Assembly: GCA_963969595.1 (NCBI GenBank)
Contig: OZ018412.1
Span: 27,962,339 to 28,026,338 of the forward strand
Length of the DNA: 64,000 bases
From: Neckera pumila
Taxonomy: Eukaryota; Streptophyta; Bryopsida; Hypnales; Neckeraceae
Reading direction: 5' to 3'
Below are positions 12,259 through 23,110 of the stretch, piece by piece. The translations under genes and the position numbers were made by a program. How positions within the stretch are numbered: the stretch's first letter is position 1; each line of letters opens with the position of its first letter. The notes under the pieces are model-generated. The model worked only from the letters and a program-made list of their open reading frames with translations, searched no databases and was not told the origin of the DNA.

Positions 12259-13501
12259 GAGGTTCCATATTTTATTGACATATGGATTGGTCCATGCATG
12301 GGGAGTAGACATGGTCAAATTCATTGGAATGCTTTCACTGAGATACTCACCGGCTTTGAGCGTGATTCACCCTCTGCAGTTGTCGTGCGCAACGCAAACT
12401 GTGTGGACTTCAGTGCATATATAAGCTCCTGTTTCTGAAACATGAAAACAATTAGTGATTTGAATGAATGGACTCACTTTGACAAGAACCACCGCTTCTC
12501 CACCTTACACAGGAATAAAAGATTGAGGAGACTAAGAGGACTGAGAAAAATAGTGCGGCACATGTTTTGGCATAGTGCAGGAACAAGCTAATGCACTCTC
12601 ACATGTCACACATTTCCATGCTGAATACATAGGTAGTCGCTGCAAATCGGTTTGTTTCATGCAAATTGTTACGAAAAAAAGAATGTGCAATGGTTGTGCG
12701 CAACTCAGTGGACCAGTACACGAATTAGAAGATCGGTATTTAATTATGTGCACCCCCCTGCACTTCATAGACATCTCCCTGGAAGCTCGCTTGACAGTCT
12801 ACGGGAAAAATGCACATTAAAATTTCAAATAAGTTTTGAAACACAGGGTTCCATCATGGCAGTCTCGGGAAACAACAGTACGCAACTGCGCGGCGACTGT
12901 CATGAGTGACTATGTAGTCTCTGGACCCAAGCAGTGACTCAAAAATGACTTTCTGGAGTCGTTCTGGAGTTACAAGAGCGCCCGACAACGTCTGTGTTGC
13001 CTCGGCCGACATGACATTGTGAACTTCAAGTTACCGACCCTAATAACCTGCTGAAAACGAAATTAGCGGTGCCACTCTTGCTAGTTTCACAATCTCCCAA
13101 TCATTAGATTATCATGTAATGATTGGATTGCAAAATCAGGGGCAGATTGCCATCAGCCGAGTAGTCTAATCAGGCTCAAATGCAGTAACTCAAGGCTGCC
13201 GAAATTTATTGCCAGCCGCCAAATCCTGACCACTACTTCCCTTCAATGAATGCATTCAACCAAACGCACCTTGGATTGAAGGGGGAGGCACTTTCTTGTG
13301 CTTCTTTCTCTCTTTGTGGAATCCTGTGAAGCTCCAGGATCGCTCCTGGTGAGTGCGTGAGCATCGAACTTGGGCGGAAGAGGGCCACAATCGGAGGCGC
13401 TCGACGTGCTGGGTAGTCTTGCCTGCAATCGAAGGAAAACAGGCACCAGCGCAAGTGCAACTGGACTCAGGCGCAGAAGCAACTGGACTCAGGCGGGGAA
13501 G
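12259..13501. other. Non-coding region upstream of the plus-strand gene
   Basis: No gene is supported. GACT motifs are again clustered at about 12,890-12,980 (GTGACTATGTAGTCTC, AATGACTTTCTGGAGTCG). From about 13,200 the sequence becomes GC-richer, towards the first candidate exon at 13502. Confidence 0.45.
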
Positions 13502-13717
13502 ATGGAGTCGCCAGCATCGAGCCCGCCACATCCTCGGTGTGAGTACGAGCTGCTCAGAGACGCGTGGGTGGCGGAGAACAAAAAGAGGCTAGAGGAGGTC
13601 CTCGTCGTGAAAAGAGCAATGTAAGTTATTTCAGTTTGCAGTGGCCGTTGTCGTCTGCCTTGAAATTTGTGCCCTCTTCATGCTGCATCGCCATGCAGGT
13701 CCAAACGGCCTGACGGC
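13502..13717 (+). CDS. Candidate upstream exons of a CACTA-encoded protein
   Basis: An ATG at 13502 opens a 119-nt exon ending GAGCAAT|GTAAGT. Its product contains YELLRDAWVAENKKRLEEVL, a motif of the kind (Tyr-Glu...Arg...Glu-Asn-Lys-Lys-Arg-Leu-Glu) found in plant nuclear and transposon-linked proteins. A 19-nt micro-exon at 13699-13717 follows (CATGCAG| ... GACGGC|GTAAGT). It keeps the frame and leaves phase 0. I did not find a phase-0 acceptor joining it cleanly to the exon at 14421, so these may be 5' exons of the TNP1-like gene, a 5' UTR-coding alternative, or a small separate gene. The link is unproven. Confidence 0.4.
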
Positions 13718-14420
13718 GTAAGTCGCAAAGACGAACCTCACAAATGCATGCACGTTTTTCTGATCTGTTAAGGCCATAGTTGAGTTCGTGGCGTGTTTGT
13801 TTTTCTTCCTGAAGTCTGTGATCGCTGAGTTCCTTTGTTCAATACATTTACATACCGCGCTAGGGTTAAGGGACCCTTTTTTTTTTTGAAATCGGGCTAC
13901 GGTGGAAGTCAAGAGATCTGCAGTCGCGTGTAAGTTGTTTACGAGTCGCTTTGCGGGCCCATTTTCCTTACGTGACTGCTTCTCAGTCACGTGGGAGTCG
14001 CGGGTCATGTTATCGCTGTGGCCGCCAGTCCAGTGCAGCGTATAAAGGGTGTGGACTTGCGGGCGGCCACGTGTATCATCTCGCACCTTTTCTGAGTATT
14101 TGGCCTGTCGGAACCCTAGCGCACGCCTCTTGTTTGCTGTGATTGTGCTGCCTTGGGGAGAGTCGTCACCATAGTTTGAGTCCATCACTTTAGCCCGCTG
14201 ATCTCACCGCGAGTGTTCCTCACTCCTGCCGGTTGGAAGTCTGCGTTGCAGGGATCAGGAGAAACAGCCCACGCTGAAGAAGCCAGAGAGCGCTGAAATC
14301 GCGGGAGGAGGGGGTGAGGGACTGCGCAGGAGTGCGCGGCAGCGAGGACTCTGAGGACGGAAAGGACGGAGGTTGCGCACACTTTGTAAGCATAAAGAAG
14401 AAGCCGCGGGCGCCGCAGGG

Positions 14421-17400
14421 ATGACCAGCGAGCGGGACTCCTCCTCCGATGCCACGGAGTCCAATTCTGAAACAATCGCAGCAAGTATGATGAATTTAGC
14501 ACTTGCTTGTAACCATGTTCGACAACAATCGGAGAATGAGGCAGCTGCCGCAGGTAATTTGCTATACCCCAAAGAGTTCAAGGATTAGGGTTTGAGGGAG
14601 CCGACACTGTGCTCGACTTCTTGACGTCTATTCCATTTTGGACGGTCCGCAACGCCGCAAAGCTGTATGTTTCCATGAAATCGAGTCGCGGGTCAAAAAG
14701 CGATAGTTGTGAGGACATTTTCAGAGAGAGGGGTCACGTCATCCGGCACATTGCTTCATGAAATTACAGTTTGGCTTTGAATGTCGGTGCAGAGTACAAA
14801 GAACCACTCTTTGTGGACTCCAGCAACGATGATGTTCAGGTCGAGGAGCCCTTGCTCAACCGGCGGAAGAAGCGTTCAAAATCCGAACTTCTAGGAAGAT
14901 CGGCCGCGACTAATCAAGCGACAGTGAATCCTCCGACGCAGCCCACAACCGCGCCTTCTGTGCCTTACCTGCCAGGATGGTCGTGGATGCCCGGCCAGTG
15001 GATGCCGCAGCAGCCAAGCCAGCCACCACTGCCTTGGGCTGCAGGTCCGCCAAACACATACGAGGGTGCGTGGCAAGCAAGTGGCGCGGGAAGTGATGTA
15101 TTGGAACGAGGTCAGCGAAGGAAAAAGCGCACTGCGTATGAGCTGGGTAGTCTCGAGCGGTCCTCGACTTCCACAAAGCCCAATTTTGTGTTCGTCCAGG
15201 AAGGTGGCGAGGTAGATGCAGGTTGTGAGGGGAAGAATGCCTGGGACAAGGCGATCAGGAAGTTCACGCCAAAGATCCTAGATATGAGCATGGTGGAATG
15301 GGGAAAACACAAGCCTCACACTCTGATCAAACTACGGGAAGCACTGGATAACGAGTTCGAGTATGTGGGTACTCCTCTGAGCATGGTTGGATTTCGTACT
15401 GCAGTCACGAGGTTCATGAAAGGCGAGAGATCTCGGTTGAAGATGCTATACAATCAAGGCCACAAAGAGACGCCTATGCACATAACTGACGATGACCAGT
15501 GGAAACGGTTGATTGCCTACTGGGATACGGATGCTCAGAAACGGAAGTCCGAGAAGATGACTGCTGCACGCTACAGTGTGAAGCACTGCAGTGTAATAGG
15601 GCGGAAAGGAAAAGCAGGCGTGGAAGCGCAAGTGGTAAGCATCCTTCTTGTTTGTGCTTGTGTCCACTGTGTCTGTTGCTCCGTCCTATCATATCTTCTT
15701 CCTGCCCACTTGTTTTGCATGTGCTTTCATGGGGCCCGAACATCCTGACTGGTTGCCGGTATGTTTGCAGAGAGACGGGCGGTCCAGCAGTCCGGGGATC
15801 ACAGAACTGGCGGAGGGCATGCGGGCAAGCGGTGGCGTCACCCCTGCAGCTTCGGTAATTCTCCACTCATCCTCGTACACTTGTGGCATGTTTTCATGTT
15901 TTCGCTTGTCTTCGTTGTACGTGGCTGCGAATGGTCCCGGGCTATGTCAAGTTATTTATCTTCCTGTACATGACCCTTTTACATGACTCTGACTTCCCCC
16001 AGTTCTTGTCTTGAAGGATATTCCGCCGTGAATGGAGTCCCGTGGTCAAATCGCCTCAGTCTCTGCCACCCTACACTTTTTCATTTTTGGCCGATTCATT
16101 TCACAATGTTGCAAAATTGTTGGGAGGAAATTGCACTGACAACTGAACTTCTGAGCAGGGAAATTGACAGGGGGTGTTATAGCGAAGCACTGAAATTGCC
16201 ATGTTGAAGTCTGTTTGCTGTCATTTCTAGGACTGGTTGGCTAGATGTGTCTTGTATGTATGGTCACTGTGTGAAGCCCACACGGATGAAATTGAGGGGG
16301 GATAATTAGAACTAAAGTCTGACGGCAGAAATTTGGAAGGTTCAATTTAGTTGCAGTGACAACATGAATGCAGTCACGGTGAAGTCGTGCCCGAGTGCCC
16401 TTGCAGTCGTCCGAAAGCTCTCTTCAAGTGTCGCAGCTAGTCCTTGTAGCCTGTCTGACCCTATACTTTCAATATGCGAACCCACATGTGCGTTGACTCC
16501 CTCTTTCTTGTTTTGTCGTTTGCGCAGAGAGGGGTGGCCAGCGACACGGTATTGAGGGCGGAAGTGGCTGCTCTGAAACAGAATGTGTCGGATCAGTTTA
16601 GCCAAGTTCTGGCAACAAACACCGCGACTTCGCGGGCAATTGAAGACCTTCGCTCTATGGTTGAAACTTTCATGCGGAAGTCCAATGTTGCCCACAATGA
16701 CAGCCCTTGCATAACTCAGTCGGAGAGTGACCCCAAAGACAATCGTGGCGTGCTTGAGGTGGATCCTATCGATGCGCTTCTGAATTCCAGCCGGAAGGTA
16801 AAGTCCCTGGATACACTCGTTTCAGAGTTGCCTGCAGGACGCATTCTAGAGAAGAGAGGGGTGCGGGTTGGAGCAAGACAATCGGCTGATGAAGGCGACG
16901 TGACTGTCGCGCAAGTGTTACTCTCCTCCGACACAGACCAAGAAGCGAAGGATATTCGGAAGCAGTGGCATGTCAGTCCAAGGGAATCCGCAGAGCTCGA
17001 GCTTGCGCAGCCCTCTGCAGTCAAAGATGCCATCCCCAAAATCCAGGAGACCCCAACTGAAGAGAATCCCGCACTTGGCGTTGAGACAAACGAAGGTGGC
17101 CACGTCCCCGACCAAATCGTGATTGCGAGTACCCCAGATGAGGGTGCCCCAGCTCAAGTCCCGGCTTCAAACACGGAGGAGGGTGCCCCTCAACTGCCCA
17201 CCATAGGAACAGTGCAGGTGGCGGAGACTGAGGTGGGCCCAGTTCACGTGGAATCTGTGGCGTCCGAGGAAGTCGTAGCAGCGGCCGGACCCGTTGCGGT
17301 GGAGACTGGGCAGAAGAAGGCGCGGAGAGCGCCTGCTCCCAAGTCTCCGAGCAAGGTAATCACCCCCATTGACGTCCATACTTGTACGTCAAATGAGGTG

Positions 17401-19327
17401 GGTCCAGCCATCACTGTTTCCGACATTCTCTCACGCCGTAGAACCTCCAGGTCGAAATTAATAATTTTTAATGTCCATGGCACTCTGCTGGACTGCAGCC
17501 CGCTAGATATCACAAACCCGCACCATCGAATTCGTGGAACCACCAGAACTCATTCTCGGAGAGTCGTGTTGAGGCCTTGGCTAAAACCTTTTTTGTCAAG
17601 ATGTTTTTCGCACTTTGCGATTGCTTTCTGGGGAAGTACGGGTCCATCATATATGGCTGATGTTGTCCCCACTATGCTAACTGGGTTGACGGGTTCCTTT
17701 GAAGCAGATCCAGTCTTCATTTGGTCGGGTGAGGAGTGTGAGGATGATAAGGAAGAAGGCGGTAAAGTAATGTGCGGGGGGAAAAATTTGTCTAAGGTGT
17801 ATGGGGTTTGGCCCCTCTTTAGTGCGTTGAACACCGTGATAGTTGATAGCAAGTCCTCACGGGTGGCATGCAATCCGGATGCCAATGTCATAATCAGCAT
17901 CCCTTTTTATATGAAGTGGCTAAGCACATTGGCTGGTGACAAGGAGTATTTGAAATCCTACCTCTGGCCGTTGTTGGAGGCGCTGAAAGACTGCCCTGAT
18001 GTACCCACCTTTAGGGCTAAGTTCCCTGAAATTGTCAACGAAACAATGGCGCAACAAATTGAGAAACGTCGAACTGGTTCACCGTATGATTTTCTTGAGA
18101 TTGTGGGAGGTGAGGGGGCTTGCAAACCTCGTGGTTGCATCAATGGTGATCCCCTCACCTTCATTAGCCTCGCATTCCTAATCTGAAATTTCTGTTGGTG
18201 CAGGTAAAACTGCAAAAGCGGGAAACAAGGAACAATGCATCAAGGCAGACGACGGAGAAGAAATGTGACAAGAAGGTAAGTCAATTCTGCCCACTTGTCT
18301 TTTTCGTCATCTTCTTTTGCTGCGCACATGCCGTAGTTGTATCGAAGTCACAAAATAGCAAACTTGGAGTGCACCCGAAGTTGCAGTCATAGGGAATTCA
18401 CAATTGTGTCGTCTTGAAGTCGAGAGTAAGTGAAGTAGGTGTCCTCTCTGTGGTGTACCCAATAGGCCAGGCATGGTCTGCTGCAACCAACGGCCCAACA
18501 TACATGCAGGGTTCTTTGAAGGTCAAGACAGGTCAGAATTGCTGAGTTCCTTCTACTTGAAAGTGTGAGTGTCTAGATCCCCGGTGCTCGCAGCAGAGAA
18601 TTCTTGCTGTTAAGAATGTGGCAGTTTCAAAATTGTGGCCTGTGGTGAGCATTCTGTCTCGCCAAACCACTCTCAGCCCCAAAGAATGCAGACTGCTGTC
18701 GCACCTTGCACTACATTGTTCTGTCACTAATTGCATTGTAGGAGGCCCTTTATGAACTTGTACAAGGTGTCGTAAAGATCTGATGAATACATAGAAATGA
18801 AAGGATGCTTCTCGGGTTTCTTGAACATGTTGTTGCACAGTAGGCCGCCTGCATTGAAACCAAGGCTGCCGTGACCTAGTCGTTACCACTCAGTCGCTGG
18901 GAAGTCGCGTGGCAGTTGCGTGGAAGTCCTCCTGCAGTCTTCTAGTCATTTGTGAGTGACATATGAGAGCAGCAACAGTGGTACAGCGGACATGCCATCT
19001 CTACTTGCACAAAATGTTTAAGCGTGCAGTTGCAATTGGCTAATGCTTTGTGTGATGCAGCTCCACATGGGGGAGGAGGTATTCCTCATGAATCCCCGCT
19101 CCGTGAAGCAGAAAGTAGCAGTGGGGATCATTAGCGGAGCAGCAGGAGAATCAAAATTCCACTTCAAGGACATACCGGAGGGGTGGTGGAAGGTGGACGT
19201 GCGGGATGTTTTGCACCAAGGGGTAGCACTCATGTTACCCCATGAAGCCAGCGAGCAGCTCAAAATTGAAGACGCCAAGGGCACATGCGCAGTTTGGAAT
19301 GAGAAGTACATAAAGTCCACTTCATGA
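14421..19327 (+). CDS. TNP1-like CACTA accessory protein (Transposase_24/Transposase_23 type), six exons
   Basis: This is likely the second CACTA protein, which binds the subterminal motifs and assists transposition. Proposed exons are 14421-14553, 14793-15634, 15771-15854, 16528-17355, 18204-18275 and 19061-19327, all with GT/AG borders and compatible phases. They total 2,226 nt, or 741 aa. Residues about 194-353 match the Transposase_24 pattern (FRTAVTRFMKGERSRLK, DDDQWKRLIAYWDTDAQKR, then GRSSSPGITELAEGM). Exon 4 begins with a probable coiled coil (DTVLRAEVAALKQNVSDQF) and ends in a basic, NLS-like tail (QKKARRAPAPKSPSK), continued by the basic exon 5 (KLQKRETRNN). The last exon matches Transposase_23 (MGEEVFLMNPRSVKQKVAVG, VDVRDVLHQGVALMLP, GTCAVWNEKY) and ends TCATGA. 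The start ATG at 14421 is tentative. Intron 4 (17356-18203) stays open for 276 codons and encodes a HAD-like domain. Confidence 0.75.
17356..18186 (+). CDS. FCP1/NIF-like HAD phosphatase domain read through from TNP1-like exon 4
   Basis: If the phase-0 donor AGCAAG|GTAATC at 17356 is not used, exon 4 continues for 276 more codons to a TGA at 18184-18186, giving a 905-residue fusion. This extra part has the order and motifs of plant FCP1/NIF-type HAD phosphatases: KLIIFNVHGTLLD (motif I position, residue 668), VVLRPWLKPFLSRCF, AFWGST (motif II), VFIWSGEEC, KNLSKVYG (motif III Lys, about residue 772), TVIVDSKSSRVACNPDA (motif IV, Asp at about 793), and YLWPLLEALKDCPDVPTF. Motif I normally reads DxDxT; here it is N-x-H-G-T, so phosphatase activity is unlikely. 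The domain has no intron. A donor-like GGGAG|GTGAGG at 18109/18110 could splice to 18204, but that path stops after about 20 codons. This is either a captured host gene fragment used by intron retention or an exonised relic. Confidence 0.75.
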   Translation, partial: VITPIDVHTCTSNEVGPAITVSDILSRRRTSRSKLIIFNVHGTLLDCSPLDITNPHHRIRGTTRTHSRRVVLRPWLKPFLSRCFSHFAIAFWGSTGPSYMADVVPTMLTGLTGSFEADPVFIWSGEECEDDKEEGGKVMCGGKNLSKVYGVWPLFSALNTVIVDSKSSRVACNPDANVIISIPFYMKWLSTLAGDKEYLKSYLWPLLEALKDCPDVPTFRAKFPEIVNETMAQQIEKRRTGSPYDFLEIVGGEGACKPRGCINGDPLTFISLAFLI

Positions 19328-20334
19328 GGCGGTCTTTGATAGATGGCTTTCCGAGGGTTTAGACATGCAGGATATGTGTGGCTCTGCGAGGAGGCACATA
19401 GGACATCCATTATTCAGAAATTGAATTGATGTTTTGTGAAATACCATGCCCATTTCCTTTTTCATAATTACCATGTCAATGAATTGAGCGTAATATGTTA
19501 AACGAAACAATGGTGGTGTCAGGTTTAGGATTTCATTTGGAGGTTGTCAGTCTAGTTTGTTGGGCTTGTGCAGTGGTGCATACAGCACCTCTGGACACTA
19601 TCGTTGGTGTGTGCAGTTAGTTCAGTAGGAGATCCTCTTGGACTGAGGGCAAAGTTTGCATGTAAACTCTGAGATTCATCCGTGTGTGGCCTAGTAGGAA
19701 GACATGCCAGTTGCTGCATTTCAACTCCCTCAAAACTGCACCAATAGGCTGATAACTAGTAGAGAACTGTTCTTAAACACCATCACAACTTCAGAACGAC
19801 TGCTACCTACTCTAAAAAATGCGTGTGCAATGAATAAAATGACTTCGACACGACTTGAAAACGACTTCACCTGGGGTCCTTATAATGTGCCCGCAAGTAA
19901 CATGGATGTCGCCGCCCTAACTGATGCACGACTACGAAATGACTCCATAATGACTGCCAGTGGCCCGACGTGGCAGTCCACGTCAGCCTGACAGGTCTGA
20001 CAATTCTGCAATTCTGACAACTCTGACAAGCTCCAAACACGACTCTGAAACGACTTCGGAACGACTTCTGTCATCGCCCAATGGAAAAATGCCACACCGC
20101 CTGATGTCAGGGCGTGTGCCCACCACAAGCCCTGTCCACGTCAACTTCGACACGTCAATGTATCATCCATTTCATGTGGAAGTCTACATCCCAGGAGAAA
20201 TGGATGGTGATAATATAAGTGCAGTCGTTTGCATAAACGACTGCAGGGCCCTGAGTCGTTTTGCAGTCGTTTTGTACGGAACGACTTCATTTCAGTCGTT
20301 TTGAAGTCGTTTCCTGCAGTCGTTTTTTCTATCA
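19328..20334. repeat. Right subterminal region of the CACTA element
   Basis: The stretch after the TNP1-like stop codon holds the 3' UTR and then, from about 19,780, a dense field of AACGACT/GACTTC motifs. Palindromic blocks such as CGACGTGGCAGTCCACGTCA occur near 19,967. Its last 400 bp share a layout with the internal copy at 4533-4933. Confidence 0.7.
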
Positions 20335-20350
20335 TTTTCTTGTAGTGTTG
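20335..20350 (-). repeat. Right 13-bp TIR and target duplication (TTG) of the CACTA element
   Basis: TTTTCTTGTAGTG at 20335-20347 is the exact inverse of the left terminus, and TTG at 20348-20350 repeats the three bases before the left end. Confidence 0.95.
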
Positions 20351-23049
20351 AGAGGCTAATTACAGAGCAAATTTATAATGGGAGGCTGATTAACTGCCTC
20401 TAACGGCTTTGTCTGAAAGCTGCACAGTCTGACTGACAGCTAGGGGAGGACTAGTATGCCGGCCCATTGTAATGGGAATTGACTTAAGTCACCTCATATC
20501 ACTGTTCAAACTTGTGGGACTTAGTTTTTTTGTGTTCCTTGCGGCTCATTGCAGTGCTGTGGAGTACTACTGTTGCTACAGCTCAAGTGAGCTTGCCGTG
20601 TGGTTACATTGGTGGGCTTAGTTTTGGTGGAAATGGACTCTTTACGAAACAGTGCTCAAAGTTCTACAGTTCATCAGGTCTTTTTTGCTGTGTAGTCATT
20701 TGGAATGATGTCTTGCTTGTATGTGTTTGGTTAATTTCTTGTGAAAGCTATAGCATGCGTTTGTGGACTTTAGACACCTGCTGTACCTCACTAATGCTAC
20801 ATTGGTTTGTTGTGTTGCTGGGACGGGCACAGGTGAGGTCCACAACCTCTTGAAGTATCCAAATTGATGCTTGCAAGACTCGACTTTTACTCCTAAAATA
20901 TTGGTTGATTCCTTCTAAGTACAAAAGGGATTGACTCAGGTTCTAAATTTCATGCTTAGTTGGCTTATTATACTTTGCAGTGATTTGGAATTACTCTTTG
21001 AGTCTCTGGTGATTGGAGGACTTGTTGTCTTAGTGGTGTTTTTTAAACCTGCAAACTTTGCAAACCAATACGATACTGTCAATCAAGTGTAGCAGGACAC
21101 ACTACCTACTTCCTTCTTGCAAACATGATGTTTCATTAGAAGGAGGCAAAATGAGACATGATTTAGGTGGTTGTTACCAAGAGTACAATCAGTCTTCTCT
21201 TGTAAAGTTAAAGGCAGCTAGGGATATGGTAGGAACATGGTGAATCATCTGTACAGGCATACTTGGATTAGATAATCAAACTGGAGTCAATTGGTATACT
21301 AGAAGACCAAATGACACGGGTAGATCTGCATTGTAAACTTACTGTAAGTTGTTGCATAATATAGTGTTGTTAAAACTTGTTTACGGCACTTGAACAAAGA
21401 GTGATTAGGAAAGCTTGCGGGTTACATACCAACTTACAGTGCAAGTCAAAAGCTTATAGCGCAAGTCAAAAGAATAAATCAGTGAATAAAAGGGAGTCAG
21501 AACAGTGCCTTGAAACTTCAAGGATGTTCCAGAAAAGCTTTGTTTGTTTGTTTTGTTTTGTTTTGTTTTGTTTTGTTTGTAGCTTGGACAACTTTCTGAC
21601 CGTGCATCCCCCGGCCACGTGCTTGGTACCGTCGGAAAGCTCTCGCCGAGGAGGGGTGCACCGGCTTGGTTTTGTGGCATTTGGAGCAGTGGTGCAAAAG
21701 TTATTGAATTTCAAAGTATTTATTGATTAAAAAATTAGAAAATTACTTTTATTTTGATTTTGGTGGCGTTCTTGCTATTGGGAGTGGAACCGAGAGCTAG
21801 AAAATTGCTTTTACTTTGATTTTGGTGGCGTTCTTGCTTCTGGGAGTGGAATCGGGAGTTAGAAAATTACTTTTGCTTTGATTTTGGTGGCGTTCTTGCT
21901 TCTGGGAGTGGAATCGGGAGTTAGAAAATTACTTTTGCTTTGATTTTGGTGGCGTTCTTATTTCTAGGAGTGGAATTGGGAGTGGAACCGAGAGTTAGAA
22001 AATTACTTTTCCTTTGATTTTAATTGTGGCAACGACACAAGGCACACTAGCAAAGATTTAAAGCTTAAAACTTTGTAATAAAAAAAATATAAGTCAAAGA
22101 TGTTCAAAGTCATAAAATCTAGTATATATATATATGTAATTTTTATTTGCAATTTTTGCACTATTGCTCCAAATACGGTGGTCCTCTTGAGGCCCCATTC
22201 TTTTTCTAATGGCTCATTGCTTTCACTTCTAAGTGCTTCAAAGTCCATATTTTGAATGAAGAATATAAATAAATATTCTAAGGCAATGTTCCAATATCGT
22301 AATAGAAACCTTATATGCTCAAAGATGCATGCAAACAACTTTAGATGTGATGACATTAACCTTGAAACTCTATAGAAAATGATTTGGATGACCTTGCGGA
22401 AACCAATAGCATGGAAAAATTGTCTTTCATCCTATAGTTAGGAGAATTGCTTTGATGCATTTAATATAGATGATACCAAAAACTTATATTTATTAATATT
22501 ACAGACTTTTAATAGATAAAGATACTAAATCAATAGATCACCGTGCACAATATTTGGAATTTTCTAGTTTTTTTTTCTTATTTGTTATTCTACTCATAAA
22601 AATGTTGTTATGTTGCATTCAGTCCAAACTAATGAGGTTTATTAAGCTGGGTTTCATCTCCCGTGTGAAATTCTTTTAAAAGCCCAAAACCAAATACCTT
22701 TTTGCAATTTGAATTTTAAATGTATATTTAGTATACAAATTTCCTAAATAGAGTAACATGGAAATTTGTTGTACAATGATTGCAACAAAAATATACACCT
22801 ATGGTAAAAACTTCACATTGTTTGGGTGTCTCAATTTTAAGCGTCTCTTGAATTAATTTTGATCAGATTTTTCTTTCCGATTTTCTTTAAGATGTTCACA
22901 TTAATTCCAAATCTTTACAAAAAGATATGAAAATCATATGACTTATAATTTCATCACTGAAAAAATATAATTACAAATTTCTTTCATATGGATTCACAAA
23001 ATGAAAATATACAAAATGAAGGAGTTTGAAATTCACTTAACTTTAGAAC
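20351..23049. other. Non-coding stretch after the CACTA element
   Basis: No gene is supported. Small open frames (for example 20512-20853) have no motif or splice context. The interval contains a TTTTG microsatellite (about 21540-21580), a 62-bp tandem array (21735-22012) and otherwise AT-rich sequence. Confidence 0.5.
21735..22012. repeat. 62-bp tandem repeat, about 4.3 copies
   Basis: The block TTAGAAAATTACTTTT(N)TTTGAT recurs at 21735, 21797, 21859 and 21921 (62-bp steps), and then at 21995 after a unit with a 12-bp insertion (GAGTGGAAYYGG repeated). Each unit carries TTTTGGTGGCGTTCTTGCTT and GGGAGTGGAAYCGRGAG. It has no coding meaning. Confidence 0.95.
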
Positions 23050-23051
23050 AA

Positions 23052-23110
23052 TGAGCTGTTAGCCCGATGGTTAGTTGTGCAAAGAAGTTTGCCCACAATT
23101 CAAAGATGGT
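23052..23110 (+). mobile_element. tRNA-derived SINE-like head
   Basis: GTTAGCCCGATGGTTAG resembles a Pol III A box, and about 33 bp later CACAATTCAAAGATGG resembles a B box (consensus GGTTCRANNCC, degenerate). Order and spacing fit a tRNA-related SINE. No clear tail or target duplication was found, so the element length is unknown. Confidence 0.4.

Larger units (their letters stand above)
2426..20347. mobile_element. Large CACTA (En/Spm) DNA transposon, 17,922 bp
   Basis: The left end reads CACTACAAGAAAA (2426-2438). The right end is its exact inverse, TTTTCTTGTAGTG (20335-20347). The bases next to both ends are TTG (2423-2425 and 20348-20350), a perfect 3-bp target duplication as expected for CACTA elements. 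Inside are a minus-strand TNP2-type transposase gene (6469-10478) and a plus-strand TNP1-like gene (14421-19327), both typical of the superfamily. Subterminal DNA at both ends is dense in CGACT/AGTCG motifs, the kind of short repeat bound by CACTA accessory proteins. The coding parts are clearly more GC-rich than the flanking genome. The matching target duplication and perfect short TIRs suggest an insertion that is not very old, although the transposase frame has one nonsense codon. The element also holds a decayed second right terminus (4533-4933) and a HAD-like domain (17356-18186). Confidence 0.95.

Noticed and set aside
11708..12268. 186-codon minus-strand open frame (and a plus-strand one) in the centre of the CACTA element
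   Set aside because: It is produced by the 96-bp tandem repeat, whose length is a multiple of three; the same phrase repeats and no start or splice context exists.
13631..14188. 185-codon minus-strand open frame upstream of the TNP1-like gene
   Set aside because: No family motif, no splice context, and it overlaps the candidate plus-strand 5' exons; likely a chance frame in GC-rich DNA.
18110..18275. Splicing of the HAD part into the basic exon (18204-18275) and on to the last exon
   Set aside because: The donor at 18109/18110 is in phase 1, and reading exon 5 in that phase meets a stop after about 20 codons, so the fusion cannot include the Transposase_23-like end by this route.
20512..20853. 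113-codon plus-strand frame starting with a hydrophobic, signal-like stretch
   Set aside because: Cys/Ser/Leu-rich chance frame without conserved motif or splice support, in repeat-rich DNA.
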